Assembly (NCBI GenBank): GCA_021160245.1
Contig: JAGHCW010000027.1
Location: forward strand, 1 to 14,051
Origin: a bacterium
GTDB lineage: Bacteria > B130-G9
Direction of reading: 5' to 3'
DNA: 14,051 nt
Of this stretch, positions 6,632-14,051 are shown piece after piece; position 1 is the stretch's first letter; the number at the start of each line of letters is the position of its first letter. Position numbers and translations under genes: made by a program. The notes beneath the pieces are model-generated. The model was not told the DNA's origin. It did no database searches and saw only the letters and a program-made list of their open reading frames with translations.

Positions 6632-9049
6632 ATGACCGTAAATAAGAATCGCAATTCTGACATTTTCGCCACGCTTTGTCTGCTTGTTTTGTGGGCAATC
6701 GCCTTGCCCGGCATCGTCGCCGCCGACGAGGGGAAGGTCGAGATAGCCATCGCCTATACGGCGGAAACACACGCGATGATTGAGCCCTGCAACTGCCCGG
6801 TTGAACCTTTGGGCGGCGTTTCGAGGCGAGCGCATCAGATCAAAGAGCTTCGCTCGGAGCTCAAGCATCTTCTCGTTCTTGATGGCGGCGGCACGTTTGC
6901 GAAGGGTATCTATGACGAATATGTTCAGGGAGAGGTTCTTGACAGAAAGCGAACAGTTATTCAGCTCAAGGCGATGGCCAAGATGGCATACGACGCGGTC
7001 TGCGTAGGCGATGATGAGTTTGGATTCGGTCAGGAGGCGATCAGATGGGCGGAAAGCGAGCTTCACCTGCCATTTGTCTCCTGCAATATCAAGACAGGCG
7101 CCGGTGAGTTCTTTGTGGCGCCGTATGTTACTAGGAAGTTCTCCGGATTGACGGTTCTTATCACCGGCGTATGCACGCCCGAGGTGGCGGAGGGGGACAA
7201 CTGGAAGCATTTTGCGGGCCTCAAGGTCATTGACCCTCAAAAGGCGGTCTCGGACCTGCTGGCGAAGCACGCAAAGCCTGCCGATGTCGTTCTTCTGCTC
7301 TCGCATCTCGGGGAGGAGGCATCAGAGAAGCTCACGCAAAACGTCAAGGGCATTGATGTCGTCTTCAACGCCAATAGGCGAAAGTCAACGCGCAACTCCT
7401 TCGAGGTCGGCGCCACGCATCTTGTCAACTTCGATTATCAGGGCCAAAATCTCATACTAGCGAGTATCAGGCCATGGGAAACAAAGCTCTCCGACAGATT
7501 CTCTATGGAAGAAATACCGCTCAGCAAGGAAATTCCAGACGATCCCGAGGTCGCGACGCTGGTGAATGAGTTCAAGCAACTGGTCGAAGCCGGTGAGTTT
7601 CAACCGAAGGTTACGATGGACCTTTACATGATGAGTCAATGCCCCCACTCAAAGCCCGCGCTGAGAACGCTCTTTCAGGTCAGACGGGAGACAGATGGCG
7701 CACTAGAGCCTCATATTTACTACCTCGTCCGGCAAGATAAGAATGGCGATTTCAGCGCAATGTACGGCGAGGAGGAGATTCAGGAGGACATGAGGCGTAT
7801 CTGCATTGAAAAGGTCCAGCCCAAGAAGCTCGTCTCGTATATCGTATGCAGAGACAATGCAGTCGCCGGCGCTTCCTGGACAGACTGCGCCTCGAGAATA
7901 GGCATAGATCTCGACGCGCTGAATAGATGTTTGGCCAGCGATTATCCGAAGAAGGAACTAACCAGCATGGCGATGAGGTCTGAGCGACTGAGAGTCGAGG
8001 CTTCTCCGACCATATATATAAACAACCGGAAATTTGGCGAGCGGCTGGACGAGACCTATCTTAAGCGAGGCCTCTGCCGCGCGTTAGGCCCGCTGGCAGA
8101 CCGCATCGAGGCTTGCAGCAAGCTGCCCAAGTGCTTGCACGATTATGATTGCCCCCAGAAAGAGGGGATGATCTCAAAGTGCATAAAGCCCGGAACTCCT
8201 GACGCGGAGTGCGTCTATGAGGAAGCGGTCAAAGTCCCGCTGACGGTGCTTTTTGACGATCACGCTATTGCGGCAAATGAGGCGCGAATAGTCGCATCGA
8301 CGAAGATGATGATGCCAGGGCTCATCGTTGAGAAGGTCGAGGCGTCAACGCCCGAGGGCAAGGCGCTTGCTGAGAATTACGGCATTGATCGTCTTCCGGG
8401 CTATATCTTTGGCGAGGAGGTTACGCGCGCTCGCAACTTCGAACGGCTAAAGTCGGCCCTGGAGAGGCGGAAGGACCGGCTGGTTTTTAGACCGGACCTC
8501 TCGGGCGCAATGATTTACTCGCTTCGGCCTCGGATTGCGGGCAAGGTTGACATTTTCATCTCTGCGACCGCAAGAGCTGGGCTCGACGGCCTCTCCAAGA
8601 TAGTAAAGCTGCGCAAGGAGGGCCATGCTAAATACGACTGTGATCTGCATTATATGGTCTATCGCGATGAGAAGAATCAGCTGGTAGCTCGAGGAGGGCT
8701 TGCGGAGCTTCAGGAGGCCAGACGACAGGTTGCGATGAAGATTCTGGACGGCTCGAAGTTCGATGAGTATATCGTAATTCGAGCTGGACAACCCGACAAC
8801 TCCTATTGGGAGGAGCCAATCGAGCAGGCCGGCCTAAGCCCAGTTGAGGTCAAGAAACTCACGAGCTCAGAAAAGGTGAGCTCCCGCCTCATGCAAGACG
8901 CGAAGCTCTGTAAGGAGCTTCGGATAGGCGGTGGGCTGGTTTTTCTTGTAGATAACCGAGAGATAATCCCGATAGCCAGCAACAAGATGCTGGAGGAGAT
9001 TCTTGAGAAGCTATCAAATCGACGAACGAAAGGGACGGATACGCAATGA
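6632..9049 (+). CDS. Exported metallophosphatase-like protein fused to thioredoxin-like domains
   Basis: 805 residues. A Sec signal peptide (basic start, hydrophobic core 11-30, cleavage near A30-A31) sends it to the periplasm. Residues about 37-300 follow the UshA/5'-nucleotidase metallophosphatase fold: EPCNCPVEPLGGVSRRA (51-67), LLVLDGGGTF, MAYDAVCVGDDEFGFG, LPFVSCNI, LLLSHLG (222-227). The metal motifs are lost: TND-H-G has become TAETHA, DAGD is DGGG, GNHEF is GDDEF and GHSH is NANR. Residues about 326-485 are DsbA/GILT-like, with LYMMSQCPHS (C337, a single redox Cys) and the cis-proline loop ASPT (457-460). A Cys-rich segment follows (C495, C501, C507, C517, C527), then a degraded thioredoxin-like segment (about 536-612) and a third (about 638-795) where FISATARAG replaces the cysteine motif. 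The ATG is the first possible start; GAGGAGA is 18 bases upstream, rather far. The stop overlaps the next start (ATGA). Function is unknown. Confidence 0.75.
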   Translation: MTVNKNRNSDIFATLCLLVLWAIALPGIVAADEGKVEIAIAYTAETHAMIEPCNCPVEPLGGVSRRAHQIKELRSELKHLLVLDGGGTFAKGIYDEYVQGEVLDRKRTVIQLKAMAKMAYDAVCVGDDEFGFGQEAIRWAESELHLPFVSCNIKTGAGEFFVAPYVTRKFSGLTVLITGVCTPEVAEGDNWKHFAGLKVIDPQKAVSDLLAKHAKPADVVLLLSHLGEEASEKLTQNVKGIDVVFNANRRKSTRNSFEVGATHLVNFDYQGQNLILASIRPWETKLSDRFSMEEIPLSKEIPDDPEVATLVNEFKQLVEAGEFQPKVTMDLYMMSQCPHSKPALRTLFQVRRETDGALEPHIYYLVRQDKNGDFSAMYGEEEIQEDMRRICIEKVQPKKLVSYIVCRDNAVAGASWTDCASRIGIDLDALNRCLASDYPKKELTSMAMRSERLRVEASPTIYINNRKFGERLDETYLKRGLCRALGPLADRIEACSKLPKCLHDYDCPQKEGMISKCIKPGTPDAECVYEEAVKVPLTVLFDDHAIAANEARIVASTKMMMPGLIVEKVEASTPEGKALAENYGIDRLPGYIFGEEVTRARNFERLKSALERRKDRLVFRPDLSGAMIYSLRPRIAGKVDIFISATARAGLDGLSKIVKLRKEGHAKYDCDLHYMVYRDEKNQLVARGGLAELQEARRQVAMKILDGSKFDEYIVIRAGQPDNSYWEEPIEQAGLSPVEVKKLTSSEKVSSRLMQDAKLCKELRIGGGLVFLVDNREIIPIASNKMLEEILEKLSNRRTKGTDTQ

Positions 9050-10746
9050 TCATTCTAGGTATAAGTGCTTTTGAACACGATTCCGCCGCTTGCCTGCTGG
9101 AAAGTGGCCAGCTCGTGGCAGCCGCTCAACAGGAACGCTTCTCGAGGATAAAGCACGATGGCGCCTTCCCAAGCGACGCGATTGAGTTCTGTCTTTCACA
9201 AGCAGGCGCCACGATACGCGATGTTGATTGGGTAGGCTTCGCCGGCGTCAAACGTTCGGATATCTACAAAAAGGCCCTTCACATTATCAAGAATGTGCCA
9301 AGATCACTGAGTATGCGCTGCTGCACGGAGGAGAAAGTCTGCGTCTTCAAAGTGCCGGCGACCGCCAAGGCTCAGCTTAGGATGCTGCCCGGCTACAGGG
9401 CAAAGGCGAGGCTGAAATTCCAGTTAGTTCCTTATCATATCTGCCATGCTTACGGTTCATTCATGCCATCGCCTCACGACAAGGCGGCGATTCTTGTGGC
9501 CGACGGCGACTTGGGCTGGATGACCACGCTTTTGGCCGGCGGACGAGGTGCGGATGTGCAGACGTTCAAACAGATGTTTTTTCCGATGTCGCTCGGCGCC
9601 TTCTATTCAACCATGACGAGCTATCACGGTTTTAAGCCCATCGCGGACGATCAGAGAGTCATGGCCCTCTCGCTCGAGGGCAGCGACCATTACTATCCGG
9701 AGTTCAAGCGAATGCTGCGGCTTTCTGCGGACGGCGAGTTCAAGCTCGACCTATCATTCTTCAATCACCAATACGGCAAACCGCATCGCTATACTGATAA
9801 ACTAAGGCTCGCATTTGGCGAGAGCAGACCGCCCGCATCAGAAATTACCCAACGGCACAAGGACATCGCACGAGGCTTTCAGTTACGGCTTGAGGACGCC
9901 ATCGTTCACGCGGCCCGCTACCTGCACACAGTGACCGGCAGCAAGGCTATATGCCTAGGGGGAAGCGTTGCGAATAATAGCCTCGCATGCGGCAGAATAC
10001 TTGAGCAAACGCCATTCGAGCAAGTCTTCGTCCAACCGGCCGCGGGCCAGGCAGGCGCAGCAATTGGCGCGGCGTTTTATATCCACAATAATGCACTAGA
10101 TAACCGGCGCAACTTCGCTCTGAAGAGCACGTCGCTAGGCCCCGAGTTCAACCGTGAGGAGATTGCGTCGCTGCTCAATCAGTCGAAGCTGCAGTACAAA
10201 GAAGTGGAGAACCCAGAGATGCAGGCGGCAAGCTTGCTTGCGAAGGGCAAGACCGTCGGTTGGTTTCAGGGGCGTATGGAGTTTGGGGACGGCGGCCTCG
10301 GCAATCGCTCCGTACTGGCCGACCCTCGAGTCGCGGAGTCCCGCAAGACCGTCGGCGCGCAGATTGAGGACGCTGAACCTTACCCACTATTTGCCGCGTC
10401 GATTCTGGCTGAGAAGGCATCTGAGTTCTTCGCCTCGGCAAAGCCGTCTCCCTTTGCCTCGTCTTTCATTCGAGTTCTGAGGGACAAGGTCGATTCGATT
10501 CCCGCGGTCGTTCTGCCGGATGGAACCGCCAGGCTTCACACGGTCGATAGCGAGACTAACGCTCTTTATCATGGCCTCATCACGGAGTTTGAGAAGTTGA
10601 CGGGCGTCCCGGTTATACTGATCGCGCCGCTCAAGTCGAAGGACGGGCCTGTGGTTCGATCCCCGCAGGATGCGCTGCGAGCCTTTTATACCGCCGGCCT
10701 CGACAATCTCGTCATCGGCAATTTCGTTCTGAGCAAATCCCCGTGA
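9046..10746 (+). CDS. Divergent NodU/CmcH-family carbamoyltransferase homologue
   Basis: 566 residues, normal length, cytosolic. Family members move carbamoyl from carbamoyl phosphate, through carbamoyl-adenylate, onto small molecules such as antibiotics and Nod factors. Seen: ILGISAFEHDSAA (3-15), QQERFSRIKHD, YHICHA (H131, H134; metal/ATP site of the Kae1-like domain), VADGDLGW (D153), LGGSVANN, VQPAAGQAGAAIGAA (329-343), GWFQGRMEFG and LGNRSVLADPR. Several C-terminal hallmarks are altered: GPRALGNRS is GDGGLGNRS (residues 414-422), RE-FRPFAP is EDAEPYPLFAA, NTSFN-GEPIV is IAPLKSKDGPVV (526-537), and the middle GEYKVMGLA is DDQRVMALS. Loss of the conserved arginine and NTSFN makes normal carbamoyl transfer doubtful. 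The start overlaps the previous stop by 4 bases, and the stop overlaps a GTG at 10743. It sits between two exported phosphatase-like proteins. It is a real, intact gene, but the substrate and activity are unknown. Confidence 0.85.
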   Translation: MIILGISAFEHDSAACLLESGQLVAAAQQERFSRIKHDGAFPSDAIEFCLSQAGATIRDVDWVGFAGVKRSDIYKKALHIIKNVPRSLSMRCCTEEKVCVFKVPATAKAQLRMLPGYRAKARLKFQLVPYHICHAYGSFMPSPHDKAAILVADGDLGWMTTLLAGGRGADVQTFKQMFFPMSLGAFYSTMTSYHGFKPIADDQRVMALSLEGSDHYYPEFKRMLRLSADGEFKLDLSFFNHQYGKPHRYTDKLRLAFGESRPPASEITQRHKDIARGFQLRLEDAIVHAARYLHTVTGSKAICLGGSVANNSLACGRILEQTPFEQVFVQPAAGQAGAAIGAAFYIHNNALDNRRNFALKSTSLGPEFNREEIASLLNQSKLQYKEVENPEMQAASLLAKGKTVGWFQGRMEFGDGGLGNRSVLADPRVAESRKTVGAQIEDAEPYPLFAASILAEKASEFFASAKPSPFASSFIRVLRDKVDSIPAVVLPDGTARLHTVDSETNALYHGLITEFEKLTGVPVILIAPLKSKDGPVVRSPQDALRAFYTAGLDNLVIGNFVLSKSP

Positions 10747-10749
10747 GGA
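10745..10749 (+). promoter_or_regulatory. Ribosome binding site supporting the ATG at 10761
   Basis: GAGGA overlaps the previous stop codon and lies 11 bases before ATG 10761. The alternative GTG at 10743, overlapping the stop as GTGA, has no visible site upstream. Both starts give a signal peptide, so the mature protein is unaffected. Confidence 0.4.
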
Positions 10750-10760
10750 TAGTTGGGAGA

Positions 10761-11849
10761 ATGGACCTCTCATCGCAAGCCAGCATGAAGCTCCTGGGTG
10801 GCGTTTGCAAATCAAGCGCCCTTGTGATTTTTGCCGCGGCGCTCATCCTCTGCGCCGGCACAAGCGCCTCGTGCCTTGCGGATGATGATTTCGACGGTAT
10901 AAAGGTTGATTTTGAGCAAGTGGCCACTCCCAGCCTCATGGCTTTCTTCACGGGCAACACCTATGGGACGATGACCAGGTCCAGCTGCTCCGACCCCCAA
11001 CTCGGTGGCTTTGAGAGGCGCCGCGCGTTCATCCTCCAGTGCCTTCCCGATGCCGACGAATTATTGCTCGTGGATGCGGGTAACCTGTTTGCAGCCAACT
11101 GCGAACGCGAGAGGGTCAAGGCGCACTACATAATCGCCGCATTCAACATGATGGCTTACGATGCGGTGGCGCTCGGCCCAACGGATTTCGTCTTTGGGCT
11201 TGATTTCTTGAAGACGCTCGCCGGGAAGGCCAAGTTTCCGTTCATTTGCGCGAATCTCGTGGATTCTACGACTCAGGAGCCCATATTCGACACGGTCTTC
11301 TATCCGGAGACCACTGCCGCTACGGTTTGTGTTACGGGTGTCATCTCGATGCGCCACGAGGACTTCATCGTCGATTGCACGACTGACGAGGCGGGGGAGA
11401 GGCCGGTTGAGCTGATCGATCCCCTAGACGCGCTTGCAGCGAATTTTCCGGCAACCGAGAGCACAACGAACGTCATCATCGTGATGGCGCAGATGGCTTT
11501 CGACGAGGCGATGATGGCTGTCGATCGCTTTCCTGAGATTGATCTGCTCGTTATCTCGGACAGAGGGCGGCACGATGACCTCGTCCGCGGCAGCACTTAC
11601 ATCACAGATGTTGGAACGAAGGGCAAGTTCTTCAAGGGCGCCGCGCTCCTCCCATACGACGAATCCCCCGATCTGCGATTTCATGTCGAGACGTTCCCCA
11701 TCGTCGAGGAGATTGAACACTCATACAGCATGCGCCGTTTATATGAGCGCTTCCTGTCTGGCCGGAAATCACTTCTGCCCGAGCGACTTGTGCAGGAGCC
11801 GTTCATTATTGACCGCAGAGTCTATCATGATCCGGAAATTCATTATTAG
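10761..11849 (+). CDS. Second exported metallophosphatase-like protein with lost metal site
   Basis: 362 residues from ATG 10761 (368 from GTG 10743). A signal peptide with hydrophobic core ALVIFAAALILCAG precedes a likely cleavage after SCLA, so it is periplasmic or, less likely, anchored. The body mirrors the phosphatase domain of the first operon gene: FFTGNTYGTM, CSDPQLGGFERRRAF, LLLVDAGNLF, MAYDAVALGPTDFVFG, FPFICANL, FPEIDLLVISDRGRH. Metal-site motifs of UshA-like enzymes are again replaced: TND-H-G by TGNTYG, DAGD by DAGN, GNHEF by GPTDF, SHLG by AQMA and GHSH by SDRG. Only the phosphatase-like part is present; the C-terminal nucleotide-binding domain of 5'-nucleotidases and the thioredoxin part of its paralogue are both missing. 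It ends the operon. It is most likely a pseudoenzyme or binding protein working with the 6632-9049 product. Confidence 0.7.
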   Translation: MDLSSQASMKLLGGVCKSSALVIFAAALILCAGTSASCLADDDFDGIKVDFEQVATPSLMAFFTGNTYGTMTRSSCSDPQLGGFERRRAFILQCLPDADELLLVDAGNLFAANCERERVKAHYIIAAFNMMAYDAVALGPTDFVFGLDFLKTLAGKAKFPFICANLVDSTTQEPIFDTVFYPETTAATVCVTGVISMRHEDFIVDCTTDEAGERPVELIDPLDALAANFPATESTTNVIIVMAQMAFDEAMMAVDRFPEIDLLVISDRGRHDDLVRGSTYITDVGTKGKFFKGAALLPYDESPDLRFHVETFPIVEEIEHSYSMRRLYERFLSGRKSLLPERLVQEPFIIDRRVYHDPEIHY

Positions 11850-11910
11850 CACCCGGTGATCTCAGTTCGGATGACGTGATCACTCGCTTGCCTGATTTAA
11901 GGTGAGTGAC

Positions 11911-13357
11911 ATGAGCCAACTGGTCTTTCGTCAAGGGACAATCTCCCTGATAGCAACCATATTAGTCATGGGCGCGTTGCCCATTGCGGCGAACGCCCGG
12001 CCATCGATAAACATCCACACCGACCGGCCCGTATATGACTCGGGCGATGTGCTCGAGGTAAGTCTCTCAGGCGAGAACCTCGTTGAGACTATGTGGGTTG
12101 ATGTTTACGTCGGCCTCTTGACGCCAAGCGGTGAGCTCTGGACGATGGGGGATGGCTGAAGCAGAGCGGTTGTTCCGTGGATTGAGTCGCTTTGTGTCCC
12201 ATGGGGCTTCAATATAGATCATACGCCATTCTTATGGTTTGAGATTCCCTGCGACGTCCCTCCCATAATCAAGAATGGCGATTACTCTTTTGCAGCGGGC
12301 GCGACGCGGCCCGGGACGCTGGAGTTCACGTTCGATATCGATTTCGCGCCATTCATAATCGGCCGTGAGGAATTGCACTTCTACGTTGACGGCGAAACAG
12401 GCGATGACGCAGGCGACGGCTCGCTAGATTCCCCATTTACGGCACAGAGTCGAGATTCGTGAATATCCACATCGCGGCCGGCACGAACTCGTCCTCAATT
12501 AATCAAGAGACTTTTCCGCTGAACATGAAGAGCTAGTGTCTTTGGCCAGCGAGGACCGCGACACGACGATACTGGATGCCCAGGACAACGCCGGCCATGT
12601 CATCCGGTGCAATAATGTCCATAATCTGACAATCGAGGGATTGACGATTGAGGGCGGCGATTCATATTCTGCCACCGGAGGGGGCATTCACTGTGCCAGC
12701 AGCAGCCCTGTAACAAGGGGCAATACTATAAACCAGAATCGGGCGGAGGATGGTGGGGGGATATTCTGCGGGAATAACAGCTCGCCCACGATAATAAACA
12801 GCACCATTTCGGGCAATTCTGCACGCTATGGCGCCGGGACCTCCTGCGCGGAAAGCTCGCTCACAATTGAAAACTGCATTATCTCGGACAACATGGCGTA
12901 CTACGACGGCGGTGGCGGACTATACTGCGGTCGTGGTACATTTTCCGATCCCTCTTCGCCAGCGACCATTGTGAACAACACGATCGCGAGCAACATTGCC
13001 GGCGACTCTGGCGGCGGGATATGCCGCGGACCGTCTGGCCGGCCATTCATCATCAATTGCATCATCTGGGGCAAAGGCGAGGAACTATCTGGCTGCTCCG
13101 CCACTTATTGCTGCATCGAAGACCTCGAAAAGGGCGAGGGCAACATCCAGAACGCCCCGATGTTCGTCACCGGTCCTCTCGGCGAATACTACCTCCACCC
13201 GCTTAGCCCGTGCATCGACGCGGGGAGCCAACCGGCGGCGGATGCGGACCTCGATAGCAAGACGACGCAGACGGATGGGAAGCCGGATACAGGGACGGTC
13301 GATATGGGGCGCCATTATCCGGTCACCGAAGATGATGATCGAGGCAGCGACCTATGA
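11911..13357 (+). pseudogene. Decayed gene for an exported right-handed beta-helix (DUF1565-like) protein
   Basis: The product would be about 480 residues. From ATG 11911 (AAGGTG 6 bases upstream) come a signal peptide ending near IAANA and a beta-rich domain (TDRPVYDSGDVLEVSLSG). The frame meets TGA at 12157-12159 but continues recognisably (SRAVVPWIESLCVPWGF to FYVDGETGDDAGDG) until TGA at 12460. The sequence then moves to frame 3 (NIHIAAGTNSSSINQETFPLN, about 12459-12533, ending in TAG) and to frame 2 from about 12536 (VSLASEDRDTTILDA). The last part carries beta-helix repeats with GGGIHC, GGGIFC, GGGLYC and GGGICR turns and NTI/STIS/CIIS strands, and ends with PCIDAGS and VDMGRHYP. Such proteins are secreted or surface-attached and of unknown ligand. 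Each frame change would be repaired by one added base. Three lesions in one gene indicate decay, unless the assembly is poor here. Confidence 0.75.
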
Positions 13358-13398
13358 GAATCGTGATTTTATTGTGATTTGTATTGGTAGCGCAGTTT

Positions 13399-13414
13399 GC
13401 GGCGTTTACGCCGC
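13399..13414. terminator. Possible hairpin between convergent genes
   Basis: GCGGCG-TTTA-CGCCGC is a perfect 6-bp GC-rich stem with a four-base loop, located in the 158-base gap between the beta-helix remnant (plus) and fmt (minus). It could end transcription from either side, but no T-run follows on either strand, so it would not be a classical intrinsic terminator. Nothing else is seen in this gap. Confidence 0.25.
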
Positions 13415-13515
13415 CCGCACAGCCGTCGATCACGTTCTAAACGGATGTGGGTGGTTGCTCGGACATCGTGGCCTCGGTGGGTCGTCATTGTACAAGCGGC
13501 CCGGCCCGCTCCGCA

Positions 13516-14051
13516 TCACTTCTCGCCGGCTGCGAATGATTCGTCGGCCAGCGGCGACAGCCGTCCACCCGGCTGCATTTTGTGCCCAGTGAGGAAGTCC
13601 CTTGCCGACATCTTGCGCTTTCCGGGCGGCTGCAAGAGCTCAATCGACACGGCGCCGGGATTGGTCTTGATAACAATGCCTTGTTTTGCCGATGCGGCGA
13701 CGATTGTGCCTGCTGGGGCGTCGCTGAGATCATCCGGCGGCGATGCATGCTTCAGCTTCACGATTTTCAGAAGCCGGCCGGTGTAATATGTGTATGTTCC
13801 TGGCCAGGGAGTAAGCCCGCGGACATAATTGATTATCGTTGTGGGGTCTTTTGACCAATCGATATGACCGTCCTTCTTAGTCAGTTTTGGGGCGTAAGTT
13901 GCCTTCGAATGGTCCTGCGGCCGCCGTTTAACGCTGCCGTCCTGAAGGCCTATGAGCGTCTTCAGCAAGAGCTTCGCGCCGAGTATCGAGAGTCTCTCGT
14001 AAAGTTCGACCGCAGTCTCCTCAGGTCCTATCTCACAGACCTGCTGCAGCA
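13516..14051 (-). CDS. fmt: Methionyl-tRNA formyltransferase, C-terminal part
   Basis: The frame is open from the window edge to a TGA at 13518-13516, giving about 177 residues; the N-terminal formyl-transfer domain lies outside. The enzyme formylates Met-tRNA(fMet) with 10-formyl-tetrahydrofolate for translation initiation in bacteria. Seen: ETAVELYERLSILGAKLLL, matching the linker after the catalytic domain, then ATYAPKLTKKDGHIDWS and the PWPGTYTYY motif, which are hallmarks of Fmt, followed by the beta-barrel tRNA-binding C-terminal domain (LLKIVKLKHA, GTIVAASAKQGIVIKT, LLQPPGKRKMSARDFLTGH). Length and order are normal for this part. It converges on the decayed beta-helix gene. The def gene, a common partner of fmt, would lie outside the window. 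Confidence 0.93.
   Translation of the reverse strand, partial: LQQVCEIGPEETAVELYERLSILGAKLLLKTLIGLQDGSVKRRPQDHSKATYAPKLTKKDGHIDWSKDPTTIINYVRGLTPWPGTYTYYTGRLLKIVKLKHASPPDDLSDAPAGTIVAASAKQGIVIKTNPGAVSIELLQPPGKRKMSARDFLTGHKMQPGGRLSPLADESFAAGEK

Noticed and set aside
11856-11883. GTGATC / GATCAC inverted repeat after the operon as a terminator
   Set aside because: Only a 6-bp stem with a 16-base loop and no T-run; too weak to call.
12157-12159. In-frame TGA as selenocysteine or as a reassigned sense codon
   Set aside because: TGA ends several intact genes here (apgM, both of the first two operon genes, fmt), so reassignment does not fit. I see no convincing SECIS-type stem-loop just downstream, and the same gene has two more frame lesions.
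1-14051. CRISPR array, tRNA, rRNA or complete insertion sequence
   Set aside because: No regularly spaced identical repeats, no recognisable tRNA or rRNA sequence, and no transposase with terminal inverted repeats were found by eye on either strand.

Overview
The window looks like a piece of a bacterial chromosome of moderate GC content, probably from an uncultured or metagenome-derived lineage. Bacterial origin is supported by purB and fmt, Shine-Dalgarno-led starts, Sec signal peptides and two good sigma70-like promoters (TTGACC-16-TATACT and TTGACC-17-TATATT). The phosphoglycerate mutase is of the archaeal (ApgM) type, which also occurs in many bacterial phyla. I cannot name the phylum from the sequence alone.

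Layout. (1) 1-1176, minus strand: adenylosuccinate lyase (purB), its C-terminal end cut by the window edge, with its own promoter at 1200-1227. (2) 1177-1401: divergent intergenic region holding two tandem, 27-bp-spaced hairpin repeats. (3) 1402-4916, plus strand: a membrane glycosyltransferase-like (GT-C/GT39-like) block. The first gene is an out-of-frame chimera of two different genes, the second (2847-4334) is intact, and the third is a small membrane-anchored protein broken by a frameshift in a GC-dinucleotide run. (4) 5031-6278: archaeal-type 2,3-bisphosphoglycerate-independent phosphoglycerate mutase with Thr where Ser is the usual phosphorylated nucleophile. (5) 6279-6631: gene-free region with clustered GAGAT/ATCTC inverted repeats, then a strong promoter. 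(6) 6632-11849: a tightly packed three-gene operon: an exported metallophosphatase-like/thioredoxin-like fusion, a NodU/CmcH-type carbamoyltransferase homologue, and a second exported metallophosphatase-like protein. (7) 11911-13357: a decayed gene for an exported right-handed beta-helix protein, with one in-frame TGA and two frameshifts. (8) 13516-14051, minus strand: C-terminal part of methionyl-tRNA formyltransferase (fmt).

How the parts fit. purB, apgM and fmt are unrelated housekeeping genes. The striking unit is the 6632-11849 operon. Both exported phosphatase-like proteins keep the fold-level landmarks of the UshA/5'-nucleotidase family but have lost its metal-binding and catalytic motifs. 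The cytosolic carbamoyltransferase between them has lost several of that family's conserved C-terminal motifs. All three genes are otherwise intact and linked by stop/start overlap or close spacing, so they look like maintained proteins with changed roles. This is the best candidate here for an undescribed system; its function cannot be read from sequence.

Three of the eleven protein genes are broken, all of them in the membrane or surface-protein accessory stretches. Real gene decay and assembly error are both possible explanations.
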